Below, piece after piece: positions 9,120-18,393 of a stretch of 64,000 bases of DNA (position 1 is its first letter; each line of letters starts with the position of its first letter). The DNA lies in contig NZ_ML660166.1 of assembly GCF_007004725.1 (NCBI RefSeq), positions 310,001 through 374,000 of the forward strand. The letters are read 5' to 3'. The DNA comes from Aliikangiella coralliicola. Its GTDB lineage: Bacteria > Pseudomonadota > Gammaproteobacteria > Enterobacterales > Kangiellaceae. Both the position numbers and the translations under genes were made by a program. The notes under the pieces are model-generated. The model made no database searches and was not told the DNA's origin. It saw nothing but the letters and a program-made list of their open reading frames with translations.

Positions 9120-10133
9120 ATGTCGGAACAAATTCAAGAGACAATCAAAGAGTCAGGACACATTTCGCGCCAGGCCATGGCTTGGTTAAGAGATTTACAG
9201 CTGCCTGCTGATCCAGTCTGCTACCATGTTGCCTACGAGCTTTTCCATCGCCCTAACCCAGAAATGAAACAACGAGTGGCTCAATTGCATGGGACGCCCG
9301 ATGAAATGTATGAAGGTTTCCAACAGATCTACCAAGACTTTATTACCTCAAAGCAAGAAAATAACCTGCGCCAGTTTTCGAGAAAAATTGATAACTTGGC
9401 GAATAGAACTCTTTTTAACGTCTCTGATACTCAAATTCACCTTAAAGCCTACTCGGGAACCTTAGAAGAAATACAACCGTTGTTGGAAGCTACCTCAGGT
9501 GACGCCAAAATAAATGTTATTTCTCTGCTGATCAATGAGACTGAAAAAGTCCACCGTCATGCTGAATCGTTAGAGGACAAATTGAAATTAGCGACAGAGG
9601 AAATAAAAGCATTGCAGGAAGAGCACCTGCAATTTAAAGATAAAGTAAATCGCGATCCACTGACTCAAGTGCTTAACCGCTCAGGACTTCAAGAAGCTTT
9701 CGAAAATCTTGCCGATGAAGACAACTGCTATCCAATGGCAGTCTTGTTAGCAGACATCGACCATTTTAAAGCATTTAATGATGAGCATGGACACCTGATA
9801 GGGGATAATGTTTTAAAACTGGTTTCAGCGACACTGAAAAAATATATTAAGAGAAGCGATATCCTGGCTAGATTCGGTGGCGAAGAATTTCTGTTGCTGT
9901 TGCCACATACGGAAAAAGAAAACGGTGCGGTAGTAGCAGAGTCACTGCGCAAAAGAATCGAAAAACTAACAGTAAAAAAGAAAGGCAGCGACGAATATTT
10001 GCGACGCATCACAATCTCGATTGGCGTTTCAGATATTCAACAAGAGCAATCTCTAACCGACGGAATTGATAGAGCAGACAAAGCACTCTATCGTTCGAAA
10101 AACAATGGAAGAAATTGCGTTAATATTGTTTAA
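9120..10133 (+). CDS. GGDEF diguanylate cyclase
   Basis: 337 residues. The N-terminal 150 residues are helical and match the soluble sensor region of a common marine GGDEF family (AWLRDLQLPADPVCYHVAYEL). A coiled coil (145-175) leads to a GGDEF domain at 178-335 with DPLTQVLNRSG and the active-site GGEEF at 253-257. It makes cyclic-di-GMP from two GTP. The inhibitory RxxD site reads KRSD at 244-247, so product inhibition may be weak. No membrane segments, so cytoplasmic. It sits between unrelated genes. Confidence 0.92.
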   Translation: MSEQIQETIKESGHISRQAMAWLRDLQLPADPVCYHVAYELFHRPNPEMKQRVAQLHGTPDEMYEGFQQIYQDFITSKQENNLRQFSRKIDNLANRTLFNVSDTQIHLKAYSGTLEEIQPLLEATSGDAKINVISLLINETEKVHRHAESLEDKLKLATEEIKALQEEHLQFKDKVNRDPLTQVLNRSGLQEAFENLADEDNCYPMAVLLADIDHFKAFNDEHGHLIGDNVLKLVSATLKKYIKRSDILARFGGEEFLLLLPHTEKENGAVVAESLRKRIEKLTVKKKGSDEYLRRITISIGVSDIQQEQSLTDGIDRADKALYRSKNNGRNCVNIV

Positions 10134-10172
10134 TATTTCTTAGTATTTCTGTTTTAGCTTGAACCTACAAAC

Positions 10173-11174
10173 CTAAATTTGCGTTGCAAACTTTACTCGA
10201 TACTCCTTCGGGCTTAGCGAAGTCATTTTTTGAAAAACTCGACGAAACGCGCTTAAGTCATCGTAACCGACTTTACCAATGATTTGCTCAAGATTAAGAT
10301 CTGTTGTTTCTAAATAACGCTTAGCGGCCTCAACTCGTATTTGCTGCAAATAAGTTGCGGGGGTTTCCCCTACGGCTTTTTTAAAGCGCCTGATAAAGTT
10401 ACGTTTACTCATCGTACTTTGATTCGACATATCATCAAGATGAATATTATTGGCGAGATTTTTTTGGATCCAGTCCTGACATTTTGCAATAACATTATCA
10501 TTGTGATTAACAACGCTTGGCAAATTCATAAACGGAAGTTGAGATGCGCGATTAATATCAAGCAACATTACTTTTGAAATACCGCTGGCTATTTGCTGAC
10601 CAGCCAGTTTTTCGATCACCTTCAAGCATAAATCTAAGTATGAGGTCGATGCACCTGCCGTCCAAATTCCATTCTGCTCCACGACTAATTTGTCCATGAC
10701 TAACTCAACATCAGGATATTTTTTTGCAAATAAAGACTTTAAAAACCAGCTGGTTGTGGCTTGAATACCATCCAGCAAACCGCTGCTCGCCAGCGTAAAA
10801 GTAGCAGAGCAATAGCCACCGACCATCCCCCCTTCATGATGAATTCGACGTATATGCTGGTAACAGCTTTGTTGCCCTCTGATATACCTGTTTAACCCAT
10901 TTGGGTTTCCGTAACTATAAGCTCCAATCAATAAAAACTCACAATCACTCAGTTGACTGAGCTTCTGTTTAGGGTGGAACGCGACGCCATTTTTCAGCGT
11001 CACCGGTTCACCAGATTGAGAAACCAATGAAACATCGAACAAGGGTTCGGTTTGATTGTCGCTTATATGTTGCCAAACGGCATTTGCAACATTAAACATA
11101 TCCATCGGGCCCGTGACACTACTGGCCACAATATCATCACTGACCAATATCGAAATCTTTTTCATAGTACTCAC
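10173..11174 (-). CDS. GlxA-family AraC transcriptional regulator
   Basis: 333 residues. The N-terminal ~190 residues form a DJ-1/PfpI-like domain (ISILVSDDIVASSVTGPMD), with the nucleophile-elbow region reading GGYCSATFTLASSGLLDG. Residues 230-330 are an AraC helix-turn-helix pair (STMSKRNFIRRFKKAVGETPATYLQQIRVEAAKRYLE...GYDDLSAFRRVFQK). GlxA regulators sense small metabolites and control amine or amino-acid catabolic genes. The frame opens at GTG 11174, but ATG 11165 (MKKISILVSDD) is the likelier start. The target is unknown; the divergent neighbour is a small membrane protein. Confidence 0.9.
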   Translation of the reverse strand: MSTMKKISILVSDDIVASSVTGPMDMFNVANAVWQHISDNQTEPLFDVSLVSQSGEPVTLKNGVAFHPKQKLSQLSDCEFLLIGAYSYGNPNGLNRYIRGQQSCYQHIRRIHHEGGMVGGYCSATFTLASSGLLDGIQATTSWFLKSLFAKKYPDVELVMDKLVVEQNGIWTAGASTSYLDLCLKVIEKLAGQQIASGISKVMLLDINRASQLPFMNLPSVVNHNDNVIAKCQDWIQKNLANNIHLDDMSNQSTMSKRNFIRRFKKAVGETPATYLQQIRVEAAKRYLETTDLNLEQIIGKVGYDDLSAFRRVFQKMTSLSPKEYRVKFATQI

Positions 11175-11293
11175 GCTTTTGTTAAATTGTCACTTATAGC
11201 ACCATTTAAGTCAATAACGCCACTTTTGTCAAGAAATCGTGGGGAGTAACATAGATAACACTTAGTTACTTCTTAATGAACGGAGAAAAAGAC

Positions 11294-11557
11294 GTGACCA
11301 CTTTCAGCGCAAAAATTATCTGGACCATCGCAACTTTCAAGTTATTTGCCCTACTTTATTTGGGTGCAACCTCTGAAATGAGCTTCTTAAGTTATTTTGT
11401 CATTATTCCATTGCTGTTGCTTGAAACACTGGCTCTAGCAGGATTTATCTATGAATTGACAAGTAATTCGAAACAAAATGGAACGGCAGGACGCCTTATT
11501 GAATTGTCAGCTCAAGGATCGATTGAAGGTTATAATAATTCGGAAAAAGCGGCATAA
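11294..11557 (+). CDS. Small membrane protein, function unknown
   Basis: 87 residues from GTG 11294. I prefer this to the in-frame ATG at 11276 because GGAG lies 8 bases before the GTG. Two hydrophobic segments are visible (IIWTIATFKLFALLYLG and SYFVIIPLLLLETLALAGFIY), then a polar tail. I do not recognise the family. It is divergent from the GlxA-type regulator and could be its target, but nothing in the sequence proves this. Confidence 0.6.
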   Translation: MTTFSAKIIWTIATFKLFALLYLGATSEMSFLSYFVIIPLLLLETLALAGFIYELTSNSKQNGTAGRLIELSAQGSIEGYNNSEKAA

Positions 11558-11655
11558 CAGGGCGTTATATTAGCCAGATATGACTTCGAGTTCTGGGCAG
11601 CGATTTAGATACTTATTGTTGTAAAAGAATTTAGTAAATGAGAAAAATTGGATAC

Positions 11656-11690
11656 CAATAAAAAAGGGTGCTATCAAAGCACCCTTTTCC
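11656..11690 (-). terminator. Terminator of the rpsP-rimM-trmD-rplS operon
   Basis: AAAAGGGTGCT (11662-11672) and AGCACCCTTTT (11678-11688) form an 11-base stem with a five-base loop. On the minus strand it is followed by a T-run. It lies just after the rplS stop. Confidence 0.85.
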
Positions 11691-11703
11691 ATCAAAAAAT
11701 CGA

Positions 11704-12060
11704 TTACTTTTTAGTATCCAACTTTTCTTTAATTCGCGCTGACTTACCACTACGCTCACGTAGATAGTAGAGCTTAGCTTGACGAACATCACCACGACGT
11801 TTAACAGTAATACTGTCAACAAGTGGGCTGTAAGTCTGGAAAACACGCTCTACACCTTCGCCATAAGAAATTTTTCTTACAGTGAAAGCAGAATTTAGAC
11901 CACGGTTTTTAACCGCAATAACGACGCCTTCAAATGCCTGTAAACGCTCGCGTTCACCTTCTTTTACCTTCACCTGAACAACGACTGTATCACCTGGTGC
12001 AAATTCAGGGATCTCTTTACTCATTTGTTCCTGTTCCAGCTGATCAATTATCTTACTCAT
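11704..12060 (-). CDS. rplS: 50S ribosomal protein L19
   Basis: 118 residues, the usual L19 length. It contains the conserved [30 protein letters not shown] and the C-terminal [21 protein letters not shown]19 lies at the 30S-50S interface. It is the last gene of the four-gene operon rpsP-rimM-trmD-rplS, 33 bases after trmD, and is followed by a strong terminator. Confidence 0.98.
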   Translation of the reverse strand: MSKIIDQLEQEQMSKEIPEFAPGDTVVVQVKVKEGERERLQAFEGVVIAVKNRGLNSAFTVRKISYGEGVERVFQTYSPLVDSITVKRRGDVRQAKLYYLRERSGKSARIKEKLDTKK

Positions 12061-12093
12061 TGTTCACTCCTGGGTTTTATAAAATTAAAAATC

Positions 12094-12879
12094 TCAATTT
12101 TTTTGTTCAGACTCAAATTGAGCCTGAAACATACTGAGCAATTTCTCTTCTTGCTCTGTTAACTTTTTTCGAGCTAGTAAATCAGGGCGACGCAGCCACG
12201 TTCGACCCAATCTTTGTTGTAACCGCCAAGACTCAATTACTTGGTGATTACCACTCAATAAAACTTGTGGTACTCGATTACCATCATAAACTTCAGGCCT
12301 AGTATAGTGCTGGTGATCTAACAAACCATCAGCAAATGAATCCTGCTCTGCAGATTCTTTATGACCTAATACCTCTGGCACCAAACGAGTAACCGAGTCA
12401 ATAACCGCCATAGCGGCTAACTCACCGCCACTAAGAACAAAATCTCCCAGTGACAACTCTAAATCGACATGCTTATTCAACAGTCTTTCGTCAATACCTT
12501 CATATCGACCAGCCAAGAGAATCAAATGCTCTTCCTGGCTTAATTGACTCACCATCTGATGATCAATTTTCTCTCCTTGAGGAGAGAGATAGATAACTTT
12601 TCCCGGGCGATTACCGTCTGGCTGACTAGATTGGGCAAACTCAATTGCCTTTTCCAGCGGTTCAACTTTCATCAGCATCCCCGGCCCGCCACCATAAGGT
12701 CTATCGTCAACGGTTCGATGGCGATCAGTGGTAAAGTCTCGAGGATTAATCAAATCCACGGCAACTTTGCCCTTTTTTATCGCTCTACCGACAACACCTG
12801 ATTCGGTTACCGCGGCAAACATTTCAGGAAATAAGCTAATCGCCGAAAACCTGAGTATTGGGTTAGATGTAGTCATCAT
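12094..12879 (-). CDS. trmD: tRNA (guanine-37-N1) methyltransferase
   Basis: Makes m1G37 next to the anticodon, which prevents +1 frameshifting. The trefoil-knot SPOUT motifs are clear: [48 protein letters not shown], and [19 protein letters not shown]. The frame is open from TTG 12894, but ATG 12879 or 12876 fits the family better; I list 12879 (261 residues). This start lies inside the end of rimM, so the two are translationally coupled. Confidence 0.97.
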   Translation of the reverse strand: MMTTSNPILRFSAISLFPEMFAAVTESGVVGRAIKKGKVAVDLINPRDFTTDRHRTVDDRPYGGGPGMLMKVEPLEKAIEFAQSSQPDGNRPGKVIYLSPQGEKIDHQMVSQLSQEEHLILLAGRYEGIDERLLNKHVDLELSLGDFVLSGGELAAMAVIDSVTRLVPEVLGHKESAEQDSFADGLLDHQHYTRPEVYDGNRVPQVLLSGNHQVIESWRLQQRLGRTWLRRPDLLARKKLTEQEEKLLSMFQAQFESEQKN

Positions 12880-13396
12880 CCCAATCAACTTCAATTAAGC
12901 GACCTTGGAGATCGACTCTTTTAACAACGTCCCCAAATATATAAGGGATCATTGTTTCCTTAATCTTTTTATCTTGCGCTTGCTCAGGCGGTAACTTCAC
13001 AACCATCACGTCGTTAGCACCAGTTTCAATGAGATGTGAAACCTGCCCTAAGGCTTTTCCATCAACATCAACAACTTTCAATCCTTCAAGATCACGCCAG
13101 TAAAAATCATCTTTACCAAGCGTTTTAAGTTGCGACCGTTCAATCCCAATCTCGGTACCAATCATGGCATGTGCTTGATCTCTATCGTTAACTCCTTCAA
13201 TCTGGGCAACAATAGTCTTACCTTGAGATCTGCCGCTGAGAAGCTTTACAGACTTCCAGTCTTTCCCCTGTTTAATCAACCAAGGGTTATATTTGACGAT
13301 ATTAAGCCGAGGTTCGGTATGTGAAAATACTTTAACCCAGCCTTTAACGCCATAAACCCCAGTTATTTCACCGATAATAACTGGAGATTCAAACAT
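12863..13396 (-). CDS. rimM: 16S rRNA processing protein RimM
   Basis: 177 residues. The N-terminal RimM barrel ([24 protein letters not shown]) and C-terminal PRC-like barrel ([23 protein letters not shown]...GANDVMVV) are both present. It binds S19 and helps mature the 30S head. It lies 21 bases after rpsP and overlaps trmD. Confidence 0.97.
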   Translation of the reverse strand: MFESPVIIGEITGVYGVKGWVKVFSHTEPRLNIVKYNPWLIKQGKDWKSVKLLSGRSQGKTIVAQIEGVNDRDQAHAMIGTEIGIERSQLKTLGKDDFYWRDLEGLKVVDVDGKALGQVSHLIETGANDVMVVKLPPEQAQDKKIKETMIPYIFGDVVKRVDLQGRLIEVDWDDDYI

Positions 13397-13417
13397 AATA
13401 ATTTCTGACTGACTAAA

Positions 13418-13663
13418 TTAAGCAGCGCTGCTTTCTTTTACCAGCTTTTTAACACGATCACTCAACTGAGCGCCTTGACCAATCCAATGATCAACACGTT
13501 CTTGGTCAACGCGAATGCGTTCTTCTTGACCAGTAGCAACCGGGTTAAAGAAACCAACACGCTCAATAAATCGACCGTCACGTGCACTACGCTTGTCGGT
13601 TACAACCATGTGGTAAAATGGACGTTTCTTTGAACCGCCGCGAGCTAAACGTATGGTTACCAT
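13418..13663 (-). CDS. rpsP: 30S ribosomal protein S16
   Basis: 81 residues, the family length. It starts [20 protein letters not shown] and contains [14 protein letters not shown], the S16 hallmark. First gene of the operon; a GAGGAATT site precedes the ATG. Confidence 0.98.
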   Translation of the reverse strand: MVTIRLARGGSKKRPFYHMVVTDKRSARDGRFIERVGFFNPVATGQEERIRVDQERVDHWIGQGAQLSDRVKKLVKESSAA

Positions 13664-14072
13664 GCGTTAAAATTCCTCTAAATTCTTGACCAATTACTGG
13701 GAAATCGACCGTCTGAAAAGACTTAAAATCGCCCCAGTTCACAAAGGACGCGCATTTTATCCTTATTCGCCTCATTTGGGAACCCTTTTTACGCTAAAAA
13801 GGCCGGTTAAATACGAAAAAGATAATGTAGGGATTGATTTGATTGTTAGAACTAAATAGAGAAGGGATGGATGTTATTCGCCGTAAGGCAAGCAAATGAG
13901 CTGGAAAACTCCAGTACCAGGCTCCCGGAAGAAGCCCTCAACACTTAATTGTTATAAAGTTAATACAAGCGGTTTTACCCCGGTATGAATAGCTCCCCCC
14001 AATTCCAGCTTGCCTAAATTACCTTTTTCCTGGAATAACTCCACTCCATTTGAATGAAGGAATCATCAGGGT
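13664..14072. other. Intergenic region, rpsP promoter and ffh 3' flank
   Basis: 409 bases between two genes of the same strand. It must carry the rpsP promoter and the end of the ffh transcript. I see only imperfect inverted repeats (for example ATTCCAG near 14001 with CTGGAAT near 14030), no clear terminator, and no RNA gene. Confidence 0.45.
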
Positions 14073-15446
14073 CTAACGACCCATCGGCGGCATTCCACCG
14101 CCAGGCATCATGCCTTGAAGGCCTCGCATCATTTTCATCATGCCGCCCTTGCCTTTCATTTTCTTCATCATTTTTTGCATTTGCTTAAATTGCTTTAATA
14201 AACGATTAACGGCCTGCACATCAGTACCAGAACCGTTTGCAATGCGCTTTTTGCGGGAACCTTTGATGATATCTGGGAAAGCCCTCTCTTTGCGAGTCAT
14301 TGAGTTGATAATGGCTTCCATCTGCACAGTGACTTTATCATTCATCTGATCCTTCGCTGCTTGCGGCACATTTCCCATGCCAGGGAGCTTATCCATCATA
14401 CTCGTTAATCCGCCCATACTCTTCATTTGAACGAGCTGTTCGCGAAAATCCTCAAGATCGAAACCTTGACCCTTAATTACCTTTTTCGCTAGTTTTTGCG
14501 CCTTATCCTTATCAACTTTACGCTCAACTTCTTCGATAAGAGATAACATATCACCCATACCAAGAATTCGAGATACTATTCTTTCAGGATGAAAGGGCTC
14601 TAATGCATCTAGTTTTTCACCAACCCCAATAAACTTAATCGGTTTGCCGGTTATATGTCGAATCGAGAGTGCAGCACCGCCACGGGCATCACCATCAGCT
14701 TTTGTTAATACTACACCTGTCAGGGGTAACGCTTCATCAAACGCTTTTGCAGTATTTGCTGCATCCTGTCCGGTCATACTATCAACAACAAATAGCGTTT
14801 CAACTGGATCAACGGCTTTGTGAAGAAGCTTGATTTCATCCATCATTTCTTCATCAACAGCCAATCGACCAGCAGTATCGAGAATTAACACATCTGCAAA
14901 GGCTTTTTTAGCTTCGGCGATAGCTGATTTAGCGATCTCAACCGGTTTTTGCTCAACATTACTTGGGAAAAACTGAGCACCTACTTCGCTTGCAACCTTT
15001 TCCAGCTGGTCAATCGCAGCAGGGCGGTAAACGTCTGCACTGACCACCATTACCGATTTCTTTTCTCGCTCAATTAAATAGCGGGCTAGCTTAGCCGTCG
15101 ATGTAGTTTTACCGGCCCCTTGCAGACCAGCCATCAAAACGACTGCCGGAGGCTTTGCCTTTAACTCCAGCGTTTCATTCGCCGCTCCCATCGCGGTGAT
15201 CATTTCGTCGTTAACAATTTTGATAAAAGCCTGGCCTGGAGTGAGGCTGGCCTTAACTTCACGTCCAAGCGCTCGGTACTTAATCTTAGTAATAAAATCT
15301 TTCACAACTGGAAGCGCAACATCGGCTTCCAACAAAGCCATTCGCACTTCTCGCAAGGTGGCTTTTATGTTGTCTTCAGTAATCCGGCCTTTCCCGCTGA
15401 CTTTCTTGAGAACTCGATTAAGGCGATCGCTTAAATTGTCAAACAT
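14073..15446 (-). CDS. ffh: Signal recognition particle protein Ffh
   Basis: 457 residues. N domain, then the GTPase with GLQGAGKTTS, DTAGR, TKADGDARGG, then the Met-rich M domain (about 300-457) that binds 4.5S RNA and signal sequences and ends in a Met-Gly-Pro-rich tail. It targets inner-membrane proteins to FtsY and SecYEG. It is divergent from ypjD-corB, the same neighbourhood as in E. coli. Confidence 0.98.
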   Translation of the reverse strand: MFDNLSDRLNRVLKKVSGKGRITEDNIKATLREVRMALLEADVALPVVKDFITKIKYRALGREVKASLTPGQAFIKIVNDEMITAMGAANETLELKAKPPAVVLMAGLQGAGKTTSTAKLARYLIEREKKSVMVVSADVYRPAAIDQLEKVASEVGAQFFPSNVEQKPVEIAKSAIAEAKKAFADVLILDTAGRLAVDEEMMDEIKLLHKAVDPVETLFVVDSMTGQDAANTAKAFDEALPLTGVVLTKADGDARGGAALSIRHITGKPIKFIGVGEKLDALEPFHPERIVSRILGMGDMLSLIEEVERKVDKDKAQKLAKKVIKGQGFDLEDFREQLVQMKSMGGLTSMMDKLPGMGNVPQAAKDQMNDKVTVQMEAIINSMTRKERAFPDIIKGSRKKRIANGSGTDVQAVNRLLKQFKQMQKMMKKMKGKGGMMKMMRGLQGMMPGGGMPPMGR

Positions 15447-15712
15447 TTAAATTTCCTGAAACCTGTTGGGCAAATCATTTCTATCAATGGCGGCTATTAT
15501 AGCCAGTTTCTTATTCCTCACAACAGTAATACTAATATTGAGCGTTAACAACCGGCGATATGTCAAATATTTTAGAAAATAAGGTCGTATAGCTCCATAT
15601 TCGCTTTGAGTATATTCACTTCTCTTCCCAGGGAAATTTTATCTTCATTAAAGGTTTACAGTTTTTAATTGCTAACAGATAATAAAGCCAAGCTTATCAA
15701 GGGACTAACAAA

Positions 15713-16513
15713 TTGAGTTTAGTAATTTTAGAGTCAATTGCCGTTATATTATACGTCGGGCTCTTCATCTATTCATGGCAAAAACTTTCCAAAGGGCAAA
15801 AATTAAACCCGTATATCAATATTGCGGTTTTGTTTTCCATAGCCTGTCACGGGTATGTTGCGTATTTGCACATTGATGGTGGCGAAGGCCAAAACCTGGG
15901 CTTATTTAACATTTTCTGTATGACTACCTGGTTAGCAATGTGCATGGTTGGTTGGAACTTGATAAAACACCAGGCGCAATCCTTATTAGTGGTCACCTTA
16001 CCTATCGCTGCAATTAGTATCGTTGAAGTTTCCTTATTTGCAGGCTCCTCGCCAATAGCGTTAGGGGGAAAAGCCATTAATCTTCTTCATATTTTCAGCG
16101 GCGTCGCGGCAATGAGCATATTATTGCTGGCCGCCCTTCAATCCCTACTGGTGCTTTATCTTGATAGAGGATTACGGATGCACCCGGCTAACATTCATCC
16201 ATGGTTAGGCCCGCTTCAGGGGATGGAGCGCTATCTCATTCAATTACTAACTATCGGCTTTATTTTGATGTCGATTTCACTAGCATTAGTTGCACTTATT
16301 CCGGGAGATTTAACCTCAGGTCAAACATTACACAAAGTTTTATTAACTATCGCTTCCTGGATAATATTAGCGATATTGATGTTTGGACGATATATAAAAG
16401 GCTGGCGTGGTGTTTTTGCCGCCAAATGGAGCCTACTAGGTGTATTCTTGCTGCTTTTAGGTTATTTTGGTAGTAAGCTAGTGCTTGAATTCATTCTTAG
16501 TCAACCCGTTTGA
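15713..16513 (+). CDS. ypjD: CcsA/HemX-like inner-membrane protein YpjD
   Basis: 266 residues with about eight hydrophobic segments, of the cytochrome c assembly (CcsA/HemX) superfamily. The WLGPLQGMERYLIQ region and the conserved His in NLLHIFSG fit. In E. coli ypjD lies next to ffh and the corB homologue, as here; an accessory role in CorA/CorB ion transport or haem handling has been suggested, but function is unsettled. The start is TTG, with AAGGGA 8 bases upstream. It is probably co-transcribed with the next gene (gap 41 bases). Confidence 0.85.
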   Translation: MSLVILESIAVILYVGLFIYSWQKLSKGQKLNPYINIAVLFSIACHGYVAYLHIDGGEGQNLGLFNIFCMTTWLAMCMVGWNLIKHQAQSLLVVTLPIAAISIVEVSLFAGSSPIALGGKAINLLHIFSGVAAMSILLLAALQSLLVLYLDRGLRMHPANIHPWLGPLQGMERYLIQLLTIGFILMSISLALVALIPGDLTSGQTLHKVLLTIASWIILAILMFGRYIKGWRGVFAAKWSLLGVFLLLLGYFGSKLVLEFILSQPV

Positions 16514-16554
16514 CATTTTAAAACCATCGTTATCAAAAAAGAGTCTTTACCTCA

Positions 16555-17844
16555 TTGGAAAATATCTCAACGACGACCCTCTCGCTGATTCTTGTCGCAC
16601 TCATTGTACTCTCTGGATTCTTTTCGAGTTCAGAAACAGGTATGATGTCGCTGAATCGATATCGCCTTAAAAACCTGGCTAAAAAAGGAAACAAAGGCGC
16701 ATTACTTACTCAAAAATTACTCGCCAGACCAGATCGTCTTATCGGCCTGATCCTTATTGGGAATAACTTCGTTAATATCCTTGCGGCATCAATCGCGACA
16801 GTGATTTGTGTCAGAATTTGGGGAGATTTAGGCATTGCGATAGCAACACTCGGGCTAACAATCGTTATCCTGATATTCGCAGAGGTGACGCCTAAAACCC
16901 TAGCAGCGCTGCATCCAGAAAAAATAGCCTACCCTGCGTCATTTATCCTTACACCTCTATACAAGGTCTGTTTTATATTCGTTTGGGGGTTAAATGCAGT
17001 AACCAATGGGCTTCTAAAGCTCGTCGGTGTCAATGTCGAGCACGGGCAAAATGACAACCTCAATTCGGACGAACTAAAAATAATTGTCAGTGATGCCGGG
17101 GCACTGATCCCCAAGCGGCACCAAAATATGCTTTTGAGTGTTTTAGATTTAGAAAAAGTCACCGTCGAAGATATTATGATTCCCAGAAACGAGGTAACTG
17201 GCGTAGACCTGGAATTACCAATTGATGAAGTAATCAGCCAAATGAGAAACGCCGTCCACACCCGGTTACCCGTTTATCGCGACGAAATTGATAACGTCGA
17301 AGGCTTTCTTCACTCGCGTCAAATCATTAAGCTGCTTGCATATGATGATGAAGATCTGACAAAAGAATTGATACTGGAAGCAATTACACCAGTCTATTTC
17401 ATTCCCGAAGGGACACCGCTTAACACCCAGTTGTTAAATTTCCAACGCAAAAAACTGAGAATCGGCCTGGTTGTTGATGAATATGGCGACATTTTAGGCT
17501 TGGCGACGCTGGAAGATATTCTGGAAGAGATTGTCGGAGAGTTCACCACTGATTTTGCAGATACCAGCAAAGACATTCAAAAAGAAAAAGATGGCAGTAT
17601 TATTATCGACGGCAGCGCTACCATTCGAGATATTAATCGCTCACTAGATTGGACACTACCAACCGATGGACCTAAGACCCTTAACGGATTAATTCTCGAA
17701 TATATCGAGGCTATTCCCCAGGCTGGAACCGGTATGAGGCTATCTGGCTATCCAATGGAAATCTTGCAAGTCAAATCCAATATGATCAAAAGTGTCAGAG
17801 TCTGGCCAGAGTTACATGCCGACCAGACCCTCGACATCGCTTAA
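16555..17844 (+). CDS. corB: CNNM/CBS domain transporter-like protein, CorB family
   Basis: 429 residues. Residues 1-185 are the CNNM (DUF21) membrane domain (FFSSSETGMMSLNRYRLKNLAKKG, PDRLIGLILIGNNFVNILAAS). Residues 195-325 are a CBS pair starting VEDIMIPRNEVTGVD, and 340-425 a CorC/HlyC C-terminal domain. CNNM/CorB proteins are linked to Mg2+ export. The start is TTG giving MENIS, which matches the E. coli homologue YfjD; no ATG fits. Confidence 0.92.
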   Translation: MENISTTTLSLILVALIVLSGFFSSSETGMMSLNRYRLKNLAKKGNKGALLTQKLLARPDRLIGLILIGNNFVNILAASIATVICVRIWGDLGIAIATLGLTIVILIFAEVTPKTLAALHPEKIAYPASFILTPLYKVCFIFVWGLNAVTNGLLKLVGVNVEHGQNDNLNSDELKIIVSDAGALIPKRHQNMLLSVLDLEKVTVEDIMIPRNEVTGVDLELPIDEVISQMRNAVHTRLPVYRDEIDNVEGFLHSRQIIKLLAYDDEDLTKELILEAITPVYFIPEGTPLNTQLLNFQRKKLRIGLVVDEYGDILGLATLEDILEEIVGEFTTDFADTSKDIQKEKDGSIIIDGSATIRDINRSLDWTLPTDGPKTLNGLILEYIEAIPQAGTGMRLSGYPMEILQVKSNMIKSVRVWPELHADQTLDIA

Positions 17845-18013
17845 TAAAAGCCCGTTGATTCTAATAGATCGGCCGTCTAGAAGGATTTTCTTCTAAATAG
17901 CGATTTATTCTTGATTAATTAGTTCTCAAAGGTCTATTTTAGTGGTATCTTTCTCTCTAATTGAGATGTAGTTCACAAAAAATATTTTTCAGCTCTGTCA
18001 AGGAGGAGAAGTA

Positions 18014-18289
18014 ATGGCTGACAGATTGACGGCTTTTACATTTCGCAACGGCGAAAAAACCACGAGAGAATTTGCTCGCAGCGGCAGATTTTATCATTCC
18101 GATGGAAACTGGTTTTTTAAAACTCGAGAAGGCATTAACTATGGACCTTATTCGAGTAGAACCGAGTGCAAATACGCTTATGTTGAGTTTCTGGAAGTTG
18201 TTTCCAATAAAAATGAGCTCAGCAGCTTACCTGTCGACTTTGGAGATACTGGCTCTAATTGGAAAGTACCGAAAATAAGCTTTAACTAA
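18014..18289 (+). CDS. DUF6316-like small protein
   Basis: 91 residues, soluble. The core ARSGRFYHSDGNWFFKTREGINYGPYSSRTEC resembles the DUF6316 family of small gammaproteobacterial proteins (R.RFF...G.WFF.TREG...GP). No function is known. A very strong AAGGAGGAG site precedes the ATG, so it is likely well expressed. It is closed by a strong bidirectional terminator. Confidence 0.7.
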   Translation: MADRLTAFTFRNGEKTTREFARSGRFYHSDGNWFFKTREGINYGPYSSRTECKYAYVEFLEVVSNKNELSSLPVDFGDTGSNWKVPKISFN

Positions 18290-18320
18290 GCGAAACTAGT
18301 TTTAATCCACTAATTCCATA

Positions 18321-18353
18321 AAAAAAGCGTGACTTAAAGTCACGCTTTTTTTA
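18321..18353. terminator. Bidirectional terminator
   Basis: GCGTGACT (18327-18334), loop TAA, AGTCACGC (18338-18345), flanked by A6 and T7. It lies between two convergent genes and works in both directions. Confidence 0.9.
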
Positions 18354-18393
18354 TTTCTGATTTGAAATTCAGCTCTCTAGAATGAATTCGCGA

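Noticed and set aside
13587-13775. Minus-strand frame overlapping rpsP start
   Set aside because: Overlaps the conserved S16 gene in another frame and has no family match or initiation signal.
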